Shown here: in pieces, positions 1 to 16,910 of the stretch
Numbering within the stretch: position 1 is the stretch's first letter
Layout of the letters: every line of letters starts with the position of its first letter
Assembly: GCF_001039355.2 (NCBI RefSeq)
Contig: NW_019773570.1
Location: 374,783 to 438,782, forward strand
Reading direction: 5' to 3'
From: Lingula anatina
Taxonomy: Eukaryota; Brachiopoda; Lingulata; Lingulida; Lingulidae
Length of the DNA: 64,000 nt
Notes under the pieces: model-generated
Database searches by the model: none
What the model was told of the DNA's origin: nothing
Seen by the model: the letters and a program-made list of their open reading frames with translations, nothing else
Program-made: the position numbers and the translations under genes

Positions 1-462
1 ATATTATATTATATTATATTATATTATATTATATTATATTATATTATATTACTCCTTTTGGTAGTCTTTAATTTATAAAAGATATTTATCCAATAAGTAT
101 TATGCCAGGATGAAGTTTTAATATTCTCTTAAGTCAAAAAGTTACTTTTCACCAACTCGATAAATAATTTGAAAAAAATAATGAAATTAATGAAATTGTT
201 TTATTTTCTTTTGCCAGTGATTTATCTTTACTATCTGGTGAAAACTGACCCCAATGTAAGTCTGATCAGGAAGTGAGGGGGATGTTCTCCATATCTCTGC
301 CCATCTGGGATCCTTCCTGTATGAATTATATAAGTACTGAGGGAATATGAAATGTACATTTAAAGACATCTGGTTACAACTTCAGCCATGTACAAGAGTT
401 TTTCACCATATTTACAACATAGGTGATGATGATTATGTTTTAATACCTGTATATTTTTTCAG
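1..462. other. UGDH 5' flank with ATATT microsatellite
   Basis: The first 50 bases are a pure ATATT pentanucleotide repeat; the same kind of array (TAATA phase) recurs at 49505-49556. The rest is AT-rich and holds no coding exon I can support. A polypyrimidine tract and AG end at 462, just before the exon carrying the UGDH start codon. So at least one noncoding 5' exon should lie further upstream, probably outside the window. Confidence 0.6.
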
Positions 463-472
463 GTTAGACACC

Positions 473-6043
<5,571 letters not shown>

Positions 6044-6647
6044 ATGTTTTCCCTTAGGAATAAGAATTATGGACACAAATTATGTATGAAAGAGGGTCTT
6101 GGTCTTAGTTTTTACCTCAGGTTTCTCAATTTTAGAATAGATCTATTTATTCTGCTTGGTATTATGGCGGGAAAGCTGAAAATATTTTGATAATGGTGAG
6201 AGAGGGGACTGTGATCATAACTTTATCATGAAATTCAAAATCTTATTTACCATTTTTTAAGGAAATGGGTACATCTTACTTTTAAGTATAAAAATACTTT
6301 CCATCTCAGCATATCATTGTTCTTTTATAGTCTGGCACTCTGCCTCAATTTAATTTTTTGATAAGTAATTTCGGGTAACGTGTATTATGCTTACAATGAA
6401 ATATTTCCAGAAGGCATTATCAAATTGATAATCTTTTATCCAAAGTAAGAAATGTGATTTAAATATTGTTCAACATATAAGTTGTTAATTAGACCAAACA
6501 CATTTTTTGTAGTATGGTATAGATATTATTTTTTTATTTATTTATTTATTTTGTAAAATAATTTTATAGCTGAATGATTTTGTTTCATATTTAAATAGAA
6601 TCTGCATTATTGGGTATATTTTACATTTGCTTACAGAGAGTGCAAAA

Positions 6648-6707
6648 GTACGATGGCCCATAGGAACCTTAGGCTGCTATAAGTGAGGTTCCTATAGGCC
6701 ACCGTAC
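6648..6707. repeat. 22-nt-arm inverted repeat (hairpin)
   Basis: Arms 6648-6669 and 6686-6707 pair with two mismatches in 22, around a 16-nt loop. The arms contain CATAGGAACCT and AGGTTCCTATA. It lies about 600 bp after the UGDH stop, so it may be in the 3' UTR. It could be a tiny MITE remnant or an RNA structural element. Confidence 0.8.
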
Positions 6708-7365
6708 AAAAGGCAAAGCAGTGTACCAAGCAATCTCAGTAATATATCAACAGCTGTTGTTTGACATGAGGGAAACATCCTTTGAGTTTTATTTGTCAGA
6801 AAGAAAAGGATCAATAATCAAAGAGACTGCAAAGAAAAAACATTCTACATTCTGGCAATATTTATGCAAAGTATTTGTTGAAATTGCCATCTTAAACTGG
6901 GTCCAATATATGTATATTATTGCAGAATAATAGATGGAGAAGTATATATGATGAATACACTGTAGTATAATAAGGCAAATGGTTATATTGGTACTTTATA
7001 ATTATCACTGTATGTAATGTTTAGTTATTAGCATGCTTGTGGTTGGTGTCAAAGTCTTGTTGTTTTTCTTTTATTTGTGGCCATACTTCTGATGCACAAT
7101 ATCATTACCCCCACCAAGTAGGTGATGTTTTCATCCTTGACAGCCTAACTTAAAAAGTTATGGATAGATTTTGATAAAGAAGTGGTCTAGTTTAAAAACG
7201 ATTAGATTATGGTGTTGATTTGTTTATTGTTTAATTGACTAATTATGAAAATTAAGCTGCCATGGCAGAGGTCTTTTTTTCCCCCCCGAGTTTTGAAATA
7301 TGGATCACTGTGTTTGTTAGCTGGTGCAGTAGGCAGCACAAAACCATTTAAAATTTGATGATTTA

Positions 7366-7529
7366 GAACAGCAGACTAACAGATCCACGGATCAAATATG
7401 GCCGACCCACTTGAATGTTTGTTGCATAATCCCCGTGGGAAATCTGTTTAGTATCTAATCAGGGAATTAAGTGGCAAGCTTTTTAGTGGGTCACCATATT
7501 TGATCCTCAGATCTGTTAGTCTGCTGTTC
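7366..7529. mobile_element. MITE with about 45-bp terminal inverted repeats and TTA target duplication
   Basis: Left arm 7366-7411 and right arm 7485-7529 are inverted copies, beginning GAACAGCAGACTAACAGATC, with a few mismatches. TTA is present on both sides (7363-7365 and 7530-7532). A 3-bp TWA-type duplication is characteristic of PIF/Harbinger elements, so I place it there tentatively. It has no coding capacity. The inner arm carries AAATATGGCCGACCCACT, a motif shared with other fold-backs in this window. Confidence 0.8.
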
Positions 7530-7891
7530 TTAATGCTCTCTAAGAAACCAATTGTGCCATATGTATTGATCTGTTCAGTCAGTGATCATGTAGATGATCA
7601 AGTCATCATGATTGTAAAAATGTGATTCTTGTTGAAACATAAATTTATTTGTTATGTATATATTTAAGATAAATGTGGGGAACAAGAAGGTATTATTATT
7701 ATATTCTGTATAGAGTGTGGGTTTGAGGTTTGCACATATTATTGTTTACCATTTATAAGTACTATGTTTAATCATAAGTCAGTATCTATTTCTTTATCTT
7801 ATTTTCCTTGATTTATCATTTCACCTATTCATAAATGCAGAAACCAGTTTTTCATTTGAAAACTTTTTAATCACTATTTCCAGATATTTGT

Positions 7892-7940
<49 letters not shown>

Positions 7941-9170
7941 TAATGCTTAAACTAGTTGGTTGAATAGAGTGATAACTGCCAGGTAGTTACTGTGTTAGTT
8001 AACTAATATCATGCATCCTGAAAATTATATAATAATAATGAGGCACTGAATTTTCACAGAGTTCCTCTTTCTTTCATTTTTTCTGCTATTACCATCTGGG
8101 AAACACTACGGTAATTGCGCCATCTTTTCAATGTGCAAAAATTATCAAAGTTTCTGATATTTCTGTTTAGCATTTGTGGGACTTTTACTGGATAGTATAG
8201 AACTGTAGAGTACTTTTTATTTTTTTGCTACCACTCAATAAGAATGTTCTAATTTTAAGAAATAATGATTTAAAAATACAGTATTTGAAAAATTCCTTTC
8301 CCCTCCCCTTTGAAAAGATGAGTAATTATCGTATTTCCAAATGTGAGACAAAGTTATTTAAGACAATTTCATCAGACAATTTTGATTATAGTTCAGATAT
8401 TGAAATTACATTTCACAAAAATTGCACAAAAGATGAGTTTGTTTGTCCAAAGGCTACTGCAGGGAATTGGGGTTATACTGATAATGAGCTCTTCATTTAG
8501 CCTGAACATTGGATTAAACTTTTAAACAAAATTTAAATTTATTCTTACCCCAAACAGATCTGTTAAAACAAGAAAGCCGTGGATAATGTTTCAAACAAAG
8601 GTTTTTTTTTTTTTTTTAATTACTGCACTGACCAGGTTACAACTTGAACATGATGTCCGCAGTTTATATATACTTTTATTTTTTTATCAGAATGAAAATA
8701 AGACAATACAGCTAGTGGTAAGTTGCAGATACTCAATAAGTAAAATTGGCACCCATATGAACGATGAAGTGCAGATTCCCGTACATAGGCCTATAAATAC
8801 CTGAGAGAGGCAGTAAAGTGACGTATGAATTAAAATTACCTGAGTGTTGATTGAGGTAGATACATGTGTAAAATATAATGTTCTTGACTCTTATCAAACT
8901 GTTCTTGAATGTGGCGACCGAATGACCAAAAATGATTTTAAAAAATTATACTACTGTATACCCAGTGTTTTCCATGAGAGATTTCACTGAGTGTGCAGCT
9001 TTATTTTGAGGTAGATCAAACATCTCGTATTTCTGTAACGTCTCTGATCTTGTTGTGGTGAGACGTTAACTGTGACAACCTTCCAGCAGATCTTAAATGG
9101 TAAAATATATTTTTGTATTTTTATGTAAGCAGCAAGCATTAATGAAGAGTGAGATAGGCGCGGTGTCTAA

Positions 9171-9413
9171 GGGACCATTCCCACAGATATTTGGATCGAT
9201 ATATCTCCCTGGGGAGTCTCAGTAAATTGCTTTCAAACTGACCGGCTTTAACGTCTGTCACGCCTAGTAAAACTGTTAGGGGGTAATTATCTTTACCCCT
9301 AGCTGATTTGGTAGGCGTGACAGACGTTTGAGCCCCTTGAGTTGATAGCAATTTAGCGTGAACCCCCAGGGAGTTAGGTCGATCCAGATGGATCGATCTA
9401 AGTATGGGAACCC
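9171..9413. mobile_element. Fold-back MITE-like element
   Basis: Begins GGGACCATTCCC and ends as the inverse (GGGAACCC), with imperfect inverted arms of about 95 bp. These include TAACGTCTGTCACGCCT on one side and AGGCGTGACAGACG on the other. The hexamer GTCTAA lies at 9165-9170 and again at 9415-9420, a possible target duplication offset by one base. A 165-codon minus-strand frame (9139-9636) runs through it and is an artefact. Confidence 0.75.
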
Positions 9414-9544
9414 AGTCTAAAATCCTCTTATCACCTAAATTTTTAGTTTTACGAGCAGAAAGCGGCTCGTGATCACTTATTAAACCAACTGGACAAAAGA
9501 ACAAGATGCCATTTACGTTTATGTTTGTTGTAAATAAAGTTATC

Positions 9545-9966
9545 TTATGTACCTGTTGGCTCTTCCTTGAATCTGGCGTCCCTCTTAAACACGTGAGAGC
9601 CGTCGTCTGCCCGTATCTGCAGCCTGTAGCCAGCATGGCGGATGAAGTACCCAGGGTAGTTTACCGACTCGTATGCTGTATATCCTTGGAAGAATTTGTC
9701 AGGTCGAGGGTAGAACGTGGCGTCCTTGTCGAAGATGTGAGGATTCCTCGGGTTCTTTGAACTTTCGAGGTTAAGGAAATAACCATAGTGCCGGAGATAG
9801 GAGCACGGGTAGTCCACGGAGTTGAAGGACACTGTACCTGGTTGTCCGGTTAACCCAGGAACAATGTAGAAGATATTTCCGCTAAACCCTTGCTTGATGT
9901 ATGCGTCGCCATTAGGATTGAGACCCCAAGTATAACTGGCGAAATTCTCGGACCGAAGACGTACGA
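9545..9966 (-). CDS. Terminal exon encoding an AbfB/CBM42-type beta-trefoil domain
   Basis: On the minus strand a TTTTAG acceptor ends at 9967, followed by a 422-nt open exon to TAA at 9545-9547. It would supply two bases of a split codon and 139 residues. Repeated trefoil motifs are visible: SVDYPCSYLRHYGYFLNLE, FDKDATF, SVNYPGYFIRHAGYRLQI and FKRDARF. These match the arabinofuranosidase B (AbfB) carbohydrate-binding family; about one and two-thirds trefoil repeats are present. There is no start codon or signal peptide here, so it must be joined to upstream exons. The nearest upstream minus-strand exons belong to the TSP1 gene at 13059-15007. Exon 3 of that gene ends in the compatible phase, so an alternative last exon is plausible. 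The alternative is an orphan exon of a lost gene. Confidence 0.75.
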
Positions 9967-10441
9967 CTAAAATAAAAGAAAAAGCTCGTCTTTATGATCC
10001 ATTATATTTCTCTTCTGGGTAACTTTATTTATTTATTTATTTAGTTGTCGATCTATTTGGATATCAGTGAGAAAATAAAGGACAGTCCTTTAATCATTTA
10101 ATCATGTTTGGTTTTAATCCCCTGGAAGTAAAATGCTACAGCCCGCATTATCCTTGGCGTTAATATCGTTCTAACCTCGTGCTCACGTTCTACACGTATC
10201 TTCGACATAACTAACTTTAAAAAAAACTTCAGTCAATTTGTAATTAAGCTGCAAGTCTGAGTACATTCAACCAGTTCTACATTGGTTACCCGCATACCCA
10301 TATCTAAAAGGATCGTTTACAAAATATTATTCGTGGGTTTTGAAATTTTTAAAGGGAAGTCCATTTTACCTGAGCAATATTATAAAACCTACTTGTCCCA
10401 TTATAACACTCGGGTTCAGTGGACAAATTCAACTAAAGATA

Positions 10442-10480
<39 letters not shown>

Positions 10481-11817
10481 CATTAAACATGGACACAGGA
10501 GTTTTGAAACTTCAGCACCAATTTTATCATATGATTTTATCAGCGCATCGAGTGTCCTTTATTTAAAGCATATTTTGAGCAATATATGCCTCTTTTAGAA
10601 TTTATCATTTTTATATTTGTTTTTAATTAATCTTTGAAGTATAAGACAATGTTTGTAAACAGCTCAGAGGTGTGTGTGTTGCTGGGTTCAAAAACATCAT
10701 TATTATTATATTAAATCATTATAGGAGGCATACTGTAGAATCTGTAACTTGATATTTGGCAGCGTTAATCTAATAATTCGTTTTTATTCTTCAGAAACAC
10801 TTGTAAATAATTATCCGACATACAGAGGGTTTCATTATTTTTATTTTTGTGTATTCAAATATTTAGTGAACATAAAAACTATGCTGCGAAGCAACTTTTA
10901 TGTCTAGCAGTCTTTTGGAATCCTGACATTTAACCCAAACCTTACATTTATGTCTATTTTAAACCCATATGATAAGTCATCCTTCTCGAACAGATGGATA
11001 ACGCTAATTCTAGCTGTCTACTTAATGAAAGGACAGGATCTCCAGGTCACGTCAACCAGTAGTAACCGTTTTTGACATGCGTTTTTGTACTATAATAGCT
11101 CATTCGGGATTTACCCGCCAAAATGAGTTTTTCCCTGGTGAAAAAAAAAACAAATTTCTCCTGCTCTCGAATAATTTATCGACCCATATCGTCCCCTGCA
11201 TGAATTCGATGTTTAATTCATTTCTACTTTAATGTTTTAGTTCTAAATGGCTGGCCTATCATTTGGAACTCCATGTTTTTCCGCACATTTAGGAAAAATA
11301 GTGTCAACGGTAGTTACTTTTCTTTGAAGTGTTTTATCATTTATAATCATCATATTGAATAAATGCTTAATGCCACCATAATTATATTTTGAATAAATCT
11401 TATCTAGATATCGAAAATTTTCGAAATATTTCAAAACTCGGAAAACAACAAAGAATGGACTATTTTGTTAATGCATGTACAGTATCAGAACATTAAATGG
11501 CAAGATACGCATAAGTCAGCCTGGTTGATAATATTTGGTCGCTGAGATATCACAAATGTTTCAGACGCCTTGCTATCTGTTCAAACGATGATAGATCGTT
11601 TGCAATAAAGGTCGTTTGCAAACTGTTATTAACAGTACTTCCATAGAAGTTCATTGAATATTAAATTATAAAATTTTTAACCATACGACGTTTCAATACG
11701 TCTCAAGTTGTCTGTTATGTTCCCCCAATTATCCAAACCGTGTATGGGCCGTCGTTGACCAAAAGATATGGTTTGACCTCTCAGAACCCACCCCCCTCTT
11801 CCCCCCCACCTTCCGCC

Positions 11818-11857
<40 letters not shown>

Positions 11858-13058
11858 CATGGAAAGCTAAGATGAACTTTCGGAACTTTGTGAAGTTCTT
11901 TCTTTTTTTGGGACCATTCAGATTGAGAAGAGCCGAGTGCTAGTAAGGCCGCGATCTAAATATGGCGGACTTACATGAAAGGAAGACCGCTAATCTTATA
12001 ATGTTCTCTCCGCCTCTAACACGCCTCCCCACGCGTTGTCCCTCGACCGGTTGAATTGAGCCGAAATTTAATTACTGTGCCCCTGCAGGGACGACGCGTG
12101 GGGAGGCGTGTTAGAGGCGGAGAGACCATTACATGATTAGCGGTCTTCCTTTCATGTAGGTCCGCCATATTTAGATCGCGGTCTTACTAGCACTCGACTT
12201 TTCTCAATCTGAATGGTCCCTTTGTAATGACCCAGTACGCCAGATGTGCTCCGAAGTACCTATGAAATTTTTATTTGGTGAACATCAGCTTGTTTCTCCT
12301 GTTAGAAAATAAAATCTCATGTGCTTTTGCTCTGAATCTGTGTTTATGGGTCGCTGAATTCCAGAGGTTAAGGTACTTTAAAGGAATCTATTTAATTTGA
12401 AAGAGTTAACGAGGTAAATTATCTGTATTGCACCAACTTCAAATACTAAAAAAGACATTTTGAACTGATTATTTTGAATTAAGTGTCTTTTTTATGCGAG
12501 TTGTGTGCAACGAGCTATTTGATTTTAACGACAGACACATTAAGCAACATACTTTATTACATGGACATCGCAAGAAATGGAAAACACCTAAGTTAGCTGT
12601 GGCTGCCTTTTTATTACACATCTTCTCAAGTTGTCTGTTATCATTACATAAAACGACATACTAGGTAATTTTTTAATTACTTGTTCCTCAAACAATTTCT
12701 GTTTTCATCAGAGTTGGAAGGGAGGGGATAGCAATATTTTTCAAAAGATCTCTGAATTGTTTAAACGATAGTAACTATTTTGATTTTAATACCATTTAAA
12801 CACATTTTTATAAAGGTAAAAGCAGTGTCTACTGTTCACTGAATTTAATTGCCTTAATAACGTGATGGCGTACAATAATCGTGTCAGTTGAACTTTAATT
12901 TCTTTTACTCCATTTTTTTTTCACTTTTTACTTCTCATTTTTTTCTACTTTGGCCCTGTCGAAGTCGGATTGGTTTAAGAAGTAAATAATGTTTGAAATG
13001 CTGTCAAAATTGCTATCACTTGGAGGCCGCCGACGGTAAGGCAGGAGCAACGAGCGTC
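9967..13058. other. Noncoding stretch between the AbfB exon and TSP1 gene 1
   Basis: No supportable coding exon. It holds a poly-A run (about 10442-10478), a GA microsatellite (11820-11850) and a large fold-back MITE (11910-12220). From about 10590 onward it is homologous to the DNA beginning about 16945, which marks the start of the duplicated TSP1 cassette. Confidence 0.6.
11910..12220. mobile_element. 311-bp fold-back MITE with 134-bp arms, inserted in the cassette
   Basis: Arms 11910-12043 and 12087-12220 are inverted copies with few mismatches, starting GGGACCATTCAGATTGAG. The inner arm includes GATCTAAATATGGCGGAC and CGCCTCCCCACGCGT. The paralogous sequence at 18862-18885 runs straight from seven T's into GTAATG without the insert. 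Here seven T's precede the element and TTT follows it, giving a TTT target duplication and an exact definition of the ends. It has no coding capacity. Confidence 0.9.
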
Positions 13059-15007
13059 TTAGTTCGGGCCCTGCATATTGTCCTGATCTTGGTCGTGCCC
13101 ATGATCAGCGACTTGATACTGCGGATAGTAGGGATATTTAGCAACTGGAGCGTAGGGGTAATGAATACTCGCTGAAACGAGAATAAACGAGACCTTGATA
13201 TCAATGTCGTTGCAAAAGACGCTTGGATCAAGTGCACCTTTAAGTGAAAGCAAGTTTCTTAATCAAAATTTGAGACAAATTATAGGCCACTGGTTTGAAA
13301 AGAATTTAACAAAGGTTAGCTATAGGAGAGCACACAAAAAATCAACCTATAGAATAACGAAAACAGAAAATGAGTATATTTTAGTTTTTCCATTGATGTT
13401 TTCCGCCTTCAGATAGTTTTGGTAAAAAGACGAATAAAAAGGACATTTGCACATTTTGTAAAATATTTCAAATGTCAAGTTGTTATTATTTGGAGTTGAG
13501 ATGTTCCACTGAAACTAACCCCGAACTGAAAGAAACGCGAAGCAATACAAAGCAACTTCTGATGTTGAACTGAAATAACTAACTGCTTAGAGAAATTGAA
13601 GACATGGAAATCATTTTGATTGTTCCTTACAGTCCTTTTGGCGAAAAAATACCCATCTTTTACAACTAAGATATTATAATTTGACGAATTCTACTTCATT
13701 GGCATCCTGAGAAGCAGAGGTCAGTTGAAACTACCCTCTATTGTCCAGCATGTCTATACCATGTCCAGTATACGGTATAGTACAGGGCCCCGTAACTCGC
13801 AACGTCGCGTATTGCGAATAGCGATATCACACAGAGGCTACAATGTGTTATTTGGGGCGACCCCTACCATTGATTGCAATACAGAAAAGCTGGTGATTGT
13901 ATGAACGTTGGGAACAAGAGAATGCGTGTTAGTCTGTTAATTTGGTTGTACTCAGCAAGAGTCGCCATGGAGTTAGTGAGCACTAGCTCATTCTGAACAA
14001 CTCCATTTTACTTACGTCTTGGACAGTCTCTTGGACATCCCACACAGATCTCTTTGTCCTCTGGTCCACACATAACACTGTCCACTGCAGGCCCGGTACA
14101 TTCTGGTGAGTTGACCGGGGTAGGGTTGGTACAACTACGGTGTCTGATCTTTATTCCGTTACAACAGCCAGTGTTGATGGACCACGGGGACCATCCGCCA
14201 ATGACTGATAGAAAATGGAATATTTAGTCTGAGATGTAAGTGCAAGCTGAGGACATTTTACAGAAAACATTACACAGCAAATTCAGTCATAGTCATTAAG
14301 TGTTTCAACACTGAAAGATGCTGCTAATGAGACGGATTCTTAAAAAAAATACCAGTTTTGCGACTTGTAAACTTTTTTTGGAAAATTTCATATTTTGAAA
14401 TACCAAATATTTTATAACACCTCGATGAAAATCTGAAAACAAAAACGAGCACACTTACTGACACACATGTGGGTATTACAAGGTTCCACCTCAACAGACG
14501 CTCCGGCACAGCAAGAGGGTTTGGTACCAACATTATAGAAATAATGGTAGTGAACCTTCTTCAAAACGCACTCTCTTGTTCTCATCTTGATTCCTCCTCC
14601 ACAACTTGCCGTGCACATGCTGTAATTCCCCCATTCGCTCCACTCAGCGACCCAGGCGGTGTACGTGGGCGCATTGACTACACTGTGGGCTGAATATTGA
14701 AAAGAAAATTAGAAAATTTAATCAACACACCTCCTGGAATTAAAATAAGGATAACGAAGTGATTGGAACTTCTTTCATTTTCATTTCAAGATAATATAAA
14801 AGATATAGCATTTACGCTGTTGCTGGCACATAGCAGAAGGTTTGATTCAGTCAACTGAAAGAGAAATATCATTAAAGATCAGAAACAGTGAGTAAATGAG
14901 CATGTTGTACATATCACTTGAGATATTGATAAAGTTAAAGCCATCAGTTTACCTGCCGAATACGCCCAGAGGCCTAGAAGAAGCAAACCGATGCAACTTG
15001 TCTTCAT
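13059..15007 (-). CDS. TSP1 gene 1: small secreted two-TSP1-module protein with Asp/His tail
   Basis: Exons on the minus strand: 14953-15007 (signal peptide, ATG at 15007), 14459-14689, 14016-14204, 13059-13171 (stop). All introns are phase 1, and the total is 588 nt (195 aa). Residues 1-18 are a hydrophobic leader starting MKTSCIGLLLLGLW. Exon 2 (about 19-95) is a TSP1 module with WSEWGNYSMCTASCGGG and a C-mannosylation-type WxxW. Exon 3 (about 96-158) is a second, atypical module with GGWSPWSINTGCCNGIKIRH. Exon 4 codes a tail rich in Tyr/Pro (residues 162-177), then Asp/His/Gln (DHGHDQDQDN), which may bind metal or mineral. It probably acts outside the cell, but its function is unknown. It is near-identical to the gene at 19649-21672. 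Exon 3 could alternatively splice to the AbfB exon at 9545-9966. Confidence 0.88.
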
Positions 15008-15056
15008 CTGATGGTGAAACCCCCGAAGAGATGCGGCCAGCGAGTAGAAGCTCCAC

Positions 15057-15063
15057 ATTTATA
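15057..15063 (-). promoter_or_regulatory. TATA box of TSP1 gene 1
   Basis: TATAAAT on the minus strand, 50-56 bases upstream of the ATG, at the same spacing as in gene 2. This would place transcription start about 20 bases before the start codon. Confidence 0.6.
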
Positions 15064-16229
15064 ACATCCGAGACGGGCAGGTCCGTCAGGTCACTGGCCG
15101 TTGCCATGGTGACAGTCCGTTGAGGTCGTTGGTTCACGTTTTTTTTTTTTTTTTTTTTTTGGCCTGACGAACCCACAAAAATGTCGCTAATGACATCACA
15201 GATGCCCAGCCGTCTTCAGGTAACCCCGAGTGTTCACATCTCGATTTGAGGGGAGAGGGGTCGGGGATGCAACGTGGAGTCGCAATGAGAAACTTTCCAT
15301 CAGACGACAATCTTTTCCTTGCACCAACTTTACCTCAAAGATATGCATGAACACCTTGCCAATCTATATTTAGAACCATCTTTCTGTTTAAGTTCAGGTC
15401 GTGCACATTTACAATGGAACGAGCTCCCTCCCCTCTACACTAAAAAGATCGAATTCATTTGTAGTTTATGTTTTATCTGGTTGGCTAAACCGCAAACAAA
15501 TAAAAATAATGTTAGTAATCATCATCACCATTAAGAACCTAACGTGTTCCACCTTTGGACACAGGTCTCAGCATGCTTCTTCCAGTTTGTCCAGTTTGCT
15601 ATTTTTTTATACTCATCTAAACCATGCCTCCATCACTTACGAGGCTTCCCTGGTTTCCTATGACCATATCTTGGTGTCCATTCTGTCAGCCTTATTGTCC
15701 ATTTCTTTATTGTAAGCAGCATATACTTCTTCTGTTCTCTTATCCACTAAGTGGTCTTCCTATCTCTAACCCTGCTGTTCAACATACTTTTTTCCATCTT
15801 TCTCAGTGCTACTTGTGTTTTTCCCATGTTTGCATTCATTGCCCGTGTCACTGAACCAGAGATGACAGCCGGCAATACACATGCATGGAGCACTTTTCTT
15901 CTCAGACTTTTGAGGAGGTTGCTTTTGAATACATGTATGTCCTTATGCATTGTAAATGCTACCGATTCTGGATTTATTTTTCTTTGGACTTCTTTCTCCA
16001 GTGTTCTGTGGCTGAGGCTGAATTTCTACCAGAGTTTACATGGGTGGTGTCGTCCTTTGTACACAGTACAGAAATATGCACAGAATAAATCGGATAAATA
16101 CCAGTAAATAACTGGTGAAAAATATCACCCTGTGGTCCTGAAAGAGAGCACCGTCAACTGCCTCTAAAGTAATATGGCCCCTTTATTTTTGCAGACCGAA
16201 CTGAAACCTTGTGTTTTTTTTTTGCGCAA

Positions 16230-16910
16230 TCATTTCAGTTCAAGTTCTGCCTCATCTTCGGTGGTCTACAGCGATTTTCTGAACCATTTACAGAGTCTGC
16301 AATTTTTGGCTCCCAAAAAGTCGGGGAAAATGTCACTACTGCAGAAATGCAACATTCCTGTCTTTTATCACTTGGCAAACATTACATTGAAATATCAAAA
16401 CTTTACAACATTTGAATACTGCATGTTGATTGAAGAAATAGCACTGCTTCATTCTTTTCCTTCTAAAATTCCAAGTGCTAAGCAAAATTAAACAATATTA
16501 TAATGAAACCAAAGATAAAAACGATACCAATTCCTTTTAACGCCAACGAACTTCATGATTGCCCCTTGCTGAATCCTTAAACAGGTGCGAGTTACAGTTT
16601 GGAGTGTCTCGTATTTAAATACTGAACACCGTCACCCCAGACACATTGTGTCATGGAAATTACCCTTAAAATGTGATGTAATGTGTTTATTTTCGCTCTA
16701 AAAATTATCCCTAACTTTAAAGTATGAGACCGTATCCAGAGCCGCTTGAAACTAAAATCGTCATAAGACTGAAAACAGGAACTAGACCGCTTGATTGCAA
16801 TTATAAGTCAGGATCTCGTTTGGGAGGCTGAGTTGACGGCTCCATTCCTCGAGGTGGCAGCCATTGAAATCTGTACCATCGGTCTGTACCCTTTGTTGCA
16901 ACGTAGATTT
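16230..16910 (-). pseudogene. Relic of a His-tailed TSP1 gene (promoter, exon-1 stub, intron piece)
   Basis: From about 16541 to 16910 the sequence matches the promoter and first exon of the His-tailed gene (25140-25500). It has the same TATTTAAATA box (16612-16621), the CACATTGTGTCA and AACAGGAACTAGACCG blocks, and an ATG at 16556 followed by only about 16 coding bases (MKFVG). Next to it, 16300-16500 matches the intron below exon 2 of that gene (24340-24580). Exon 2 and intron 1 are therefore deleted and the promoter is joined to intron sequence. No exon 3 or 4 was found. Confidence 0.8.

Larger units (their letters stand above)
6044..9170. other. UGDH 3' flank and intergenic DNA
   Basis: AT-rich sequence following the UGDH stop; its first part is presumably 3' UTR, but I could not fix a polyadenylation site. 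It contains a short hairpin (6648-6707), a MITE (7366-7529) and a poly-T run of about 42 (7897-7938). Open frames such as 6721-6930 and 8225-8500 have no recognisable domain, codon structure or splice context, and I regard them as chance. Confidence 0.6.

Noticed and set aside
9139-9636. 165-codon minus-strand frame
   Set aside because: It runs across a fold-back MITE and overlaps the AbfB exon in another frame; its translation shows no domain.
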